A DNA stretch of 12,000 nucleotides from Helicobacter sp. GTDB lineage: Bacteria; Campylobacterota; Campylobacteria; Campylobacterales; Helicobacteraceae. The notes below the pieces were generated by a model. That model was not told the origin of the DNA and did not search any database. It saw only the letters and a program-made list of their open reading frames with translations. Both the position numbers and the translations under genes were made by a program. The DNA is taken from positions 1-12,000 of the forward strand of contig NZ_JAFLSB010000043.1 in the NCBI RefSeq assembly GCF_022511165.1, in the 5' to 3' direction. Below, piece after piece: positions 7,600-12,000 of this stretch (position 1 is its first letter; every line of letters starts with the position of its first letter).

Positions 7600-7667
7600 A
7601 TGTTTTAGGTTTTTCAAACCTTGCTTGATTGCCTTTAATCCATTTTTGCCTTCTCCCAAGGCTTTAA

Positions 7668-8077
7668 TTACTCAAAATAGCTTAGAATCGTATATCCTCC
7701 ATCTTTAAGGTATTTATCTTTTTGCATTAATTTTAAATCACTGCGCACCATATCTTTTACAAGCGCATTTAAGTCATACTCTGGCACCCACCCAAGCTTC
7801 TGCTTTGCCTTACTTGCATCACCGATAAGCAATTCTACTTCAGTTGGGCGAAAATATCGCTCATCAACGCTCACTACTTCCTTGCCAATTTCTATTTGAA
7901 AATCCCCATCACATCGTTTGATGTAGCCTTTTTCATTGACGCCTTCACCCCTAAATTCTATTTCAATGCCTAGCTCATTAAATGCCATTTTGACAAATTC
8001 TCGCACCTTTTAATCAAAAATTCAGCCAAATATGCACCATCTTGCCCTGTGATACCTGTAATAAGCGCCCTTTTCAT
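7668..8077 (-). pseudogene. gmd: broken GDP-mannose 4,6-dehydratase gene with large internal deletion
   Basis: Gmd converts GDP-mannose to GDP-4-keto-6-deoxymannose, the first step to GDP-fucose for surface glycans. The gene still has AAGGA (8083-8087) and ATG at 8077, then about 23 codons of the Gmd N-terminus, including the nucleotide-binding TGITGQDG (residues 7-14) and YLAEFLIK. At about 8008-8006 the sequence jumps to the C-terminal third (VREFVKMAFNELGIEIEF, then RYFRPTEVELLIGDASKAKQKLGW, ending SYFE). Roughly 240 of the usual 370 or so residues are absent, including the catalytic S/T, YxxxK region. The join is out of frame: the N-terminal frame stops at 7970-7972, giving 35 residues, and the C-terminal frame has TAA just upstream of GTG 8006. 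A separate 112-residue protein from GTG 8006 is possible, but that start has no proper ribosome site. Confidence 0.88.
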
Positions 8078-8103
8078 CACAATCCTTTATAAGAAATAGT
8101 GCT

Positions 8104-8109
8104 ATTGTA
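8104..8109 (-). promoter_or_regulatory. candidate -10 box of the gmd remnant
   Basis: TACAAT on the minus strand lies about 27 bases before the remnant's ATG, in the 68-base gap after the FUSC gene. Together with the intact ribosome site it suggests the broken gene may still be transcribed. Confidence 0.35.
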
Positions 8110-8145
8110 AGCTAAAATTGCTTAAAAACTTTCAAAAGATTAAGG

Positions 8146-10131
8146 CTATTTGCCAAGCGCAGTGTGTAAAAAGTCATATACATCATTTTGCACATCAAAA
8201 ATATCACGCACAAGTGGGTAAATATAATCCTCTTTGAGCAAAAATCTATCGTCTTCATCGGTTTTAAAATAATAGGGTTTTCCCTCAAGCATAGCACAAA
8301 GCATATTAAAGCGCAAACGCAAGGCTTTTATATCATTTCTTAAAAGTATATTATTTTCATTTTCAGGGGTGATTTTTTCACAAAGCGTGAAAAGCGATTC
8401 TTTGAGTTGGGAGAATTGATCATACAGGGTAACAAAACCTTGCAAAATATATTCATCATAACGTTTTTTATCTTTTGTGCTTTCATTAATGAGTGAGGAG
8501 AGCTCATCAAGGTGGCGCATAAGCTGATTTTGTTGCGTGAGTGTGTAGCCCTTAGAATCTTCTATGCTCATTGTGAGGGCAGCAAAAGTTTCAAGGCAGG
8601 TTGTTGTTTGAGGGATAAGCTCATCAGCGCTATATCGGGGATAGAGAATCTTAGAAATACAAAAGGCAAGTAAAAATCCAAGCAAAATATCAAAAAAACG
8701 ATAGGCAATCAGCTCAATAAAATTACTATCTAAGAGCGCAAACATCAGCACAAGCTCTACCATAAGCACTAAAGACCATAGCACGAAAGGATAGGTTTTA
8801 AAATAAACCACCAAAAAAAGATTAGGAATAAAAATCCACAGGAGCAAAGAAGAATCTCGCAGGGCTAACACCAAAATAACACCAAGCATTAAGCCCAAAA
8901 AGCTTCCAAGAATAGAATCTTTACCTGTTGTTTGAATCGTGCCAATATTTGGGTGCATCATAGAAATAACACCAAGGGCAATCCAAGTGCCGTGATTAAT
9001 TTGAAAAAATTGTGTAAAAAACATCGCACAGCCAATCGCCACTGCATAGCGAATGCCATAGAGAAATGGTGCAGGATTCTCTTTGAGGGAGTTAAATAAG
9101 TCTTTTATGCTTTTAGAGGAGGGGTTTTCTACAAAAGCTTGAGAATGCAAAGAAGATAGACGCGTAAAGGATTCAACTTTAGAATAAAAAATTTTAAGCG
9201 CATTTATCCACCCTAAGTCTGCATTATTTTTCATCGCAGATTCAAGGCAATGCTTTGTGATTTGAGGTTTTTTGCCATAAAAAATATGCGAGAGTTCATT
9301 GAGATTAGCCACCATTTCTTTCTGTGCCTCTTGCAAAGCAGGGGAGTGATGATGTAAAAAATAGTAGTTCATAATATCAAGCACATAGCATATGCTTTCT
9401 AGTTTGTAGAGATAAAAAAGGGCGCGTTTGTGGTTTTTGATAAGATGAGCATCTTTAATCTTAGATGAAGCAGAAGTGAGCTTTGTTTTAAGTAAAGAGA
9501 TGTGATTGAGGGCTTGAGATTTGAGCGTTTCATAATCTGCCTTACCAAGATTCTCACACATCATAGAAAGCTCAAAGAGTTGGGCGACAAATTGCGCTTG
9601 TATGAATCTTCCATATTGTCCAAATGAGACAAAAAGCCTCACGCCAATGCTTACACTCCCCCCAATGAGTGCCGCTCCCATACAATGCAGTGATGATATA
9701 TCAGGTTGAGAGCTTGCATAGATATTTGCCACAAGCGCATTCACAAGTGCCATAGTAAGCACCTTTGGCAAATCGCTATCATAGACTTTGCTTATGCCAA
9801 TGCTAAAGGCAAGCATCATCGAGGGGATAATTAGCCATAAACTCCCCTCTAATCGAGCAAAAAGAGGTATAAGCGCACATACAAAGACAACAAAAAGCAC
9901 AAGATATTGCCAATCCATATCTTTGCTGCTTTTAAAGCCATTGAGAAAAAAGACATACATTGCCATCATCACAGACCAAATCACCACAGGAGCGCCAAGC
10001 AGAATATAGCAAAGCAGCCCACTTATACAAATGGCAATCATTGCCTTAAAAGCATAAAAAAGTCCTAAAAATCCCGCATCATAGACATAAATAAAGCGTC
10101 TAAAGACGATATTATAAAAGGATTCAAACAT
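8146..10131 (-). CDS. FUSC-family inner-membrane protein (YccS/AaeB-like)
   Basis: This 661-residue membrane protein has the duplicated layout of the FUSC superfamily. A first membrane block (about residues 21-170, six spans) is followed by a soluble helical region (about 175-350), a second membrane block (about 356-497) and a helical cytoplasmic tail (about 500-661). The second block holds the FUSC-like core: RYAVAIGCAMFF (361-372), HGTWIALGVISMMHPNIGTI (380-399) and GKDSILGSFLGLMLG (403-417). Relatives include the E. coli AaeB aromatic-acid efflux pump and YccS/YhfK of unknown role; no AaeA-like partner is nearby, so the substrate is unknown. The ATG at 10131 has no visible ribosome site and lies 27 bases after the small lipoprotein gene, so it may depend on coupled transcription. 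The next Met is at residue 31, inside the first span. Confidence 0.85.
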   Translation of the reverse strand: MFESFYNIVFRRFIYVYDAGFLGLFYAFKAMIAICISGLLCYILLGAPVVIWSVMMAMYVFFLNGFKSSKDMDWQYLVLFVVFVCALIPLFARLEGSLWLIIPSMMLAFSIGISKVYDSDLPKVLTMALVNALVANIYASSQPDISSLHCMGAALIGGSVSIGVRLFVSFGQYGRFIQAQFVAQLFELSMMCENLGKADYETLKSQALNHISLLKTKLTSASSKIKDAHLIKNHKRALFYLYKLESICYVLDIMNYYFLHHHSPALQEAQKEMVANLNELSHIFYGKKPQITKHCLESAMKNNADLGWINALKIFYSKVESFTRLSSLHSQAFVENPSSKSIKDLFNSLKENPAPFLYGIRYAVAIGCAMFFTQFFQINHGTWIALGVISMMHPNIGTIQTTGKDSILGSFLGLMLGVILVLALRDSSLLLWIFIPNLFLVVYFKTYPFVLWSLVLMVELVLMFALLDSNFIELIAYRFFDILLGFLLAFCISKILYPRYSADELIPQTTTCLETFAALTMSIEDSKGYTLTQQNQLMRHLDELSSLINESTKDKKRYDEYILQGFVTLYDQFSQLKESLFTLCEKITPENENNILLRNDIKALRLRFNMLCAMLEGKPYYFKTDEDDRFLLKEDYIYPLVRDIFDVQNDVYDFLHTALGK

Positions 10132-10158
10132 TATAAGTATGAGATGATATGCGCATCA

Positions 10159-10335
10159 TTATTTTTTGTAATAATTCCCACTCGCCCCCACACATTGCTG
10201 TGTGCATTCATTGCCTTGACAAATTGTGCGACACTCTACGCTTTGGAAATTTCCCACAGGCTGCTTTTTGCTACTGCACGCACTGAAGCTATAAGCACAT
10301 AAAAAGAGACATACAAAGGCACAAATTGTTTTCAT
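10159..10335 (-). CDS. small cysteine-rich lipoprotein, 58 residues, unknown function
   Basis: ATG at 10335 has a strong AAGGAG (10341-10346) 5 bases upstream. The frame runs 58 codons to TAA at 10159-10161. The N-terminus is a lipoprotein signal: K2, a hydrophobic stretch to about residue 19, then SFSAC with lipid-anchored Cys20, followed by SSKKQ. The mature part of 39 residues has four cysteines spaced C35-x3-C39-x4-C44-x3-C48, then a tail ending NYYKK. Two CxxxC pairs four residues apart could form two disulfides in the periplasm or bind a metal; neither is shown. Ser after Cys20 suggests sorting to the outer membrane if the E. coli +2 rule applies. It is 27 bases upstream of the FUSC gene and likely shares its transcript. 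I do not recognise the family. Confidence 0.75.
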   Translation of the reverse strand: MKTICAFVCLFLCAYSFSACSSKKQPVGNFQSVECRTICQGNECTQQCVGASGNYYKK

Positions 10336-10602
10336 ACAAGCTCCTTGATAGAATCTACGCTTTTATAAAATGGGCGTATTGTAGTATGCTATGGTTACAA
10401 ATTTATAAACTTATTTATCGTCTTTATGGGTAATTTGTGTAGTTTTTTAATCTCTCCATAACCTCATTTTTACACATCATAAATACTAAAATGAAAATCA
10501 TCTATCATTCCTCTTTATTAATATACCAAAGTATGTGGTGTATTATGCTAGAATCTTTAGATTTATAGAATGCACATAGACTTATATGTTTAAGGAAAGT
10601 AA
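10336..10602. promoter_or_regulatory. divergent control region between the lipoprotein and HD-domain genes
   Basis: This 267-base stretch without a gene separates two diverging units. Leftward, TACAAT (10378-10383, minus) would start RNA near 10371 with a leader of about 35 bases. Rightward, an extended -10, TGCTAGAAT (10546-10554), would start RNA near 10561. The middle (about 10384-10540) is plain AT-rich sequence with no convincing small gene or operator. Confidence 0.5.
10546..10554 (+). promoter_or_regulatory. candidate extended -10 for the HD-domain gene
   Basis: TGC followed by TAGAAT gives the TGn extended -10 form. The leader would be about 42 bases, ending in AAGGA (10592-10596), 6 bases before the ATG. 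Confidence 0.4.
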
Positions 10603-11823
10603 ATGCAAAAAACATCACAAAAACCCCCCAAACCTCCACGCCTTAGTGCGGGGTTACTCAAAAAAATTTTTGTTGCTGCAAGTATTCGGCGTTGGAATGA
10701 CCAAGCCACGCCGGTAGAATTTGTCGAGCTTGATAAACAAGCGCATAAGATTGTGATTGCTTATATTTTGGCAAAATATGAAGAAAACATCGGCAATAGC
10801 ATTGATTGGGAAGCATTGATTTTACAATTTTGTTTTGAATTTTTTGAGCGTATTGTCCTTACTGATATTAAACCCCCTGTATTTCATAAGCTCCAAGAGA
10901 CGCATAACAAAGAGCTTGTAGAGTTTGTATGCGCACAGCTTGAATCTGAACTCGGCGTGTATGAATTTTTCCCTAAAATGAGGGAATATCTGCTAAGCAC
11001 AAAAAATAATAGAGAGAGGCAGATTCTCAAAGCTTCGCATTATTATGCGTCCAAATGGGAGTTTGATATTATCTATCATTTTAATCCTTATATGTATGAT
11101 GTGCAAAATATCCGCAATATCATTAATAAGCAAGTAGAGGAGCATTATCATCTTGCGGGTATGCGTGAGATTATGCTTTATGAGAATATGCGTGAGCTTG
11201 TTACGATGTTTGGGCAGCTTAGATTTCAAAAACGTTGGAGTCAGACCCCAAGAGTGCCGGCTACTTCAGTGCTAGGACATACGCTTATTGTGGCATTAAG
11301 CGCGTATTTGGTAAGCTTTGATATAGGCTGTTGTGAAAAAATGCGTATTAATCATTTCTTATGTGGGCTTTTCCACGATTTGCCTGAAATTCTCACTCGC
11401 GATATTATCTCGCCCATAAAGCGCAGTGTGAGGGGGCTTGATAGGTTAATTAAAAATATTGAGGAGGCTGCAGTAAGAGAAAAAATACTTGCCATTGTGC
11501 CATCTAATATACAAGAGGATATTACTTATTTTACACAAAATGAATTTGCCAATCGCTACAAGCTTGAATCTTTTACTTATACTGCAAAAAGTGGCGAGGA
11601 GCTAATGGAGCATTTTAATACCAATGAGCATAATGCCATTTATGGCGAGTTTTTAAAGATTTTTGACCATCTAAGTGCATATTTAGAGGCAAAAATCTCC
11701 ATAAGCCACGGCATTTCAAGTGATGATTTAAAAAATGGCGCAGAGGGTATTTATGATAAATGTGCCACACAAATTGTGCAACATATCGATGTGGGCAAAC
11801 TTTTTAGGGATTTTGCAGAGTAA
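10603..11823 (+). CDS. HD-domain phosphohydrolase, YfbR-like C-terminal half
   Basis: This soluble protein of 406 residues has ATG preceded by AAGGA at 6 bases. The C-terminal half (about 205-375) has the metal-binding pattern of HD hydrolases: H226, H258-D259 in LFHDLPE, and D355 in KIFDHLSAYLE. It also matches E. coli YfbR, a 5'-deoxynucleotidase, outside that core: R211-W212 lie 14 residues before the first His, like R18-W19 before H33 there, and E262 and D267 follow the HD pair at the same spacing (E72, D77). A nucleoside monophosphate is therefore a reasonable substrate guess, not proven. The N-terminal half (about 40-155) looks like a worn copy of the same fold (H48, D88 in LTDIKPPV, WE at 152-153) with the HD pair replaced by E79-F80. 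No membrane segment or signal peptide is seen. Confidence 0.82.
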   Translation: MQKTSQKPPKPPRLSAGLLKKIFVAASIRRWNDQATPVEFVELDKQAHKIVIAYILAKYEENIGNSIDWEALILQFCFEFFERIVLTDIKPPVFHKLQETHNKELVEFVCAQLESELGVYEFFPKMREYLLSTKNNRERQILKASHYYASKWEFDIIYHFNPYMYDVQNIRNIINKQVEEHYHLAGMREIMLYENMRELVTMFGQLRFQKRWSQTPRVPATSVLGHTLIVALSAYLVSFDIGCCEKMRINHFLCGLFHDLPEILTRDIISPIKRSVRGLDRLIKNIEEAAVREKILAIVPSNIQEDITYFTQNEFANRYKLESFTYTAKSGEELMEHFNTNEHNAIYGEFLKIFDHLSAYLEAKISISHGISSDDLKNGAEGIYDKCATQIVQHIDVGKLFRDFAE

Positions 11824-11948
11824 TAAAAAGCAAGAATCCTATGCTTTGAGCATTGAAGTTTAAAGTGGATTTAAGCCAATCTTAACAGGCTTTGTCTTAC
11901 AATGAAATTTTATCTTAAGGCGTAAAAATATTTGCAAAAGGAGCAAAA
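11824..11948 (+). promoter_or_regulatory. gap with candidate promoter for the next gene
   Basis: TACAAT (11898-11903) is a plausible -10. AAGGAG (11938-11943) is a strong ribosome site 5 bases before ATG 11949. A weak stem, AAGCC/GGCTT (11873-11877 with 11888-11892), is the only terminator-like element after the HD gene. Confidence 0.4.
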
Positions 11949-12000
11949 ATGGTGCAATATCATAGCGCATACTGCATATATGTGCATTGTGGTTTCACCC
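11949..12000 (+). CDS. start of a further gene, truncated by the window end
   Basis: ATG follows a strong AAGGAG at 5 bases and a TACAAT box about 45 bases upstream. Only 17 codons are visible (MVQYHSAYCIYVHCGFT), with two cysteines and two histidines. This is too little to name a family. The good start signals are the main reason to call it a gene. Confidence 0.5.
   Translation, partial: MVQYHSAYCIYVHCGFT

Larger units (their letters stand above)
7226..7667. other. 442-base gap without a gene, rich in AT inverted repeats
   Basis: No coding frame with a start signal was found on either strand. The stretch is very AT-rich and packed with variants of AGAATCT/AGATTCT arranged as hairpins (listed separately). 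Smaller dyads are ATTCTAA/TTAGAAT at 7508-7528, AGGTTT-TTC-AAACCT at 7607-7621, and GCCTT/AAGGC at 7648-7662. It lies between the converging ends of nikE and the gmd remnant, so it should hold terminators for both, yet no classical GC-rich stem followed by a T-run is present. It may be decayed DNA from the same loss that broke gmd. Confidence 0.6.

Noticed and set aside
7340..7600. Possible CRISPR array or tandem repeat
   Set aside because: The repeated word is short and the copies differ in flanks, orientation and spacing. There are no constant-length spacers.
7648..7662. GCCTT/AAGGC stem as terminator of the gmd remnant
   Set aside because: The stem is only 5 bp, and on the minus strand it is followed by an A-run rather than a T-run. 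The plus strand has only a poor T-rich tail.
7668..8006. Intact stand-alone 112-residue protein from GTG 8006
   Set aside because: It is plainly the C-terminal third of Gmd without the nucleotide-binding and catalytic parts, and GTG 8006 has no properly spaced ribosome site.
10130..10135. TATAAT on the minus strand overlapping the FUSC start codon
   Set aside because: RNA starting there would lack the ATG, and the next Met lies inside the first membrane span. Read-through from the lipoprotein gene is simpler.
11949..12000. Start of a HemW-like radical SAM protein (YVH followed by Cys)
   Set aside because: The expected YIHIPFC-type motif with CxxxCxxC does not follow in the visible residues, so no family is assigned.

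Overview
The window looks like the chromosome of an enterohepatic Helicobacter or a close campylobacterotal relative. It is AT-rich, with tightly packed genes, AAGGA-type ribosome sites, TATAAT-like -10 boxes without clear -35 boxes, and proteins of Helicobacter type. From memory, H. hepaticus has a nickel importer named NikABDE and a nearby TonB-dependent receptor (HH0418), both controlled by NikR. This locus fits that description closely, but I cannot assign a species from the sequence alone.

Bases 1-7225 form a nickel (or nickel-chelate) uptake locus. A TonB-dependent outer-membrane receptor runs leftward and off the window edge. A shared control region of about 215 bases separates it from a rightward operon: nikA (periplasmic binding protein), nikB (permease), a nikC-nikD fusion (permease joined to ATPase) and nikE (second ATPase). 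The receptor would carry the metal across the outer membrane, NikA would capture it, and NikB with NikC-D and NikE would pump it inward. The likely users are urease and hydrogenase, neither of which is in the window.

Bases 7226-7667 carry no gene. They hold a dense set of AT-rich inverted repeats built around AGAATCT/AGATTCT. Next comes a broken GDP-mannose 4,6-dehydratase gene (7668-8077, minus). It keeps its start signal, its first 23 or so codons and its last 113 or so codons, but has lost the middle and is out of frame.

Bases 8146-10335 (minus) hold a probable two-gene unit: a 58-residue cysteine-rich lipoprotein absent from a standard long-ORF view, then a 661-residue FUSC-family membrane protein. 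A divergent control region follows. The rightward gene at 10603-11823 encodes an HD-domain protein whose C-terminal half has the residue pattern of YfbR-type 5'-nucleotidases and whose N-terminal half looks like a decayed second copy of the same fold. The first 17 codons of another rightward gene begin at 11949.

No RNA gene, CRISPR array, insertion sequence or phage element was seen. The points most worth a second look are the NikC-NikD fusion, the repeat-rich gap, the gmd deletion remnant, the small Cx3C lipoprotein and the apparent tandem HD architecture.
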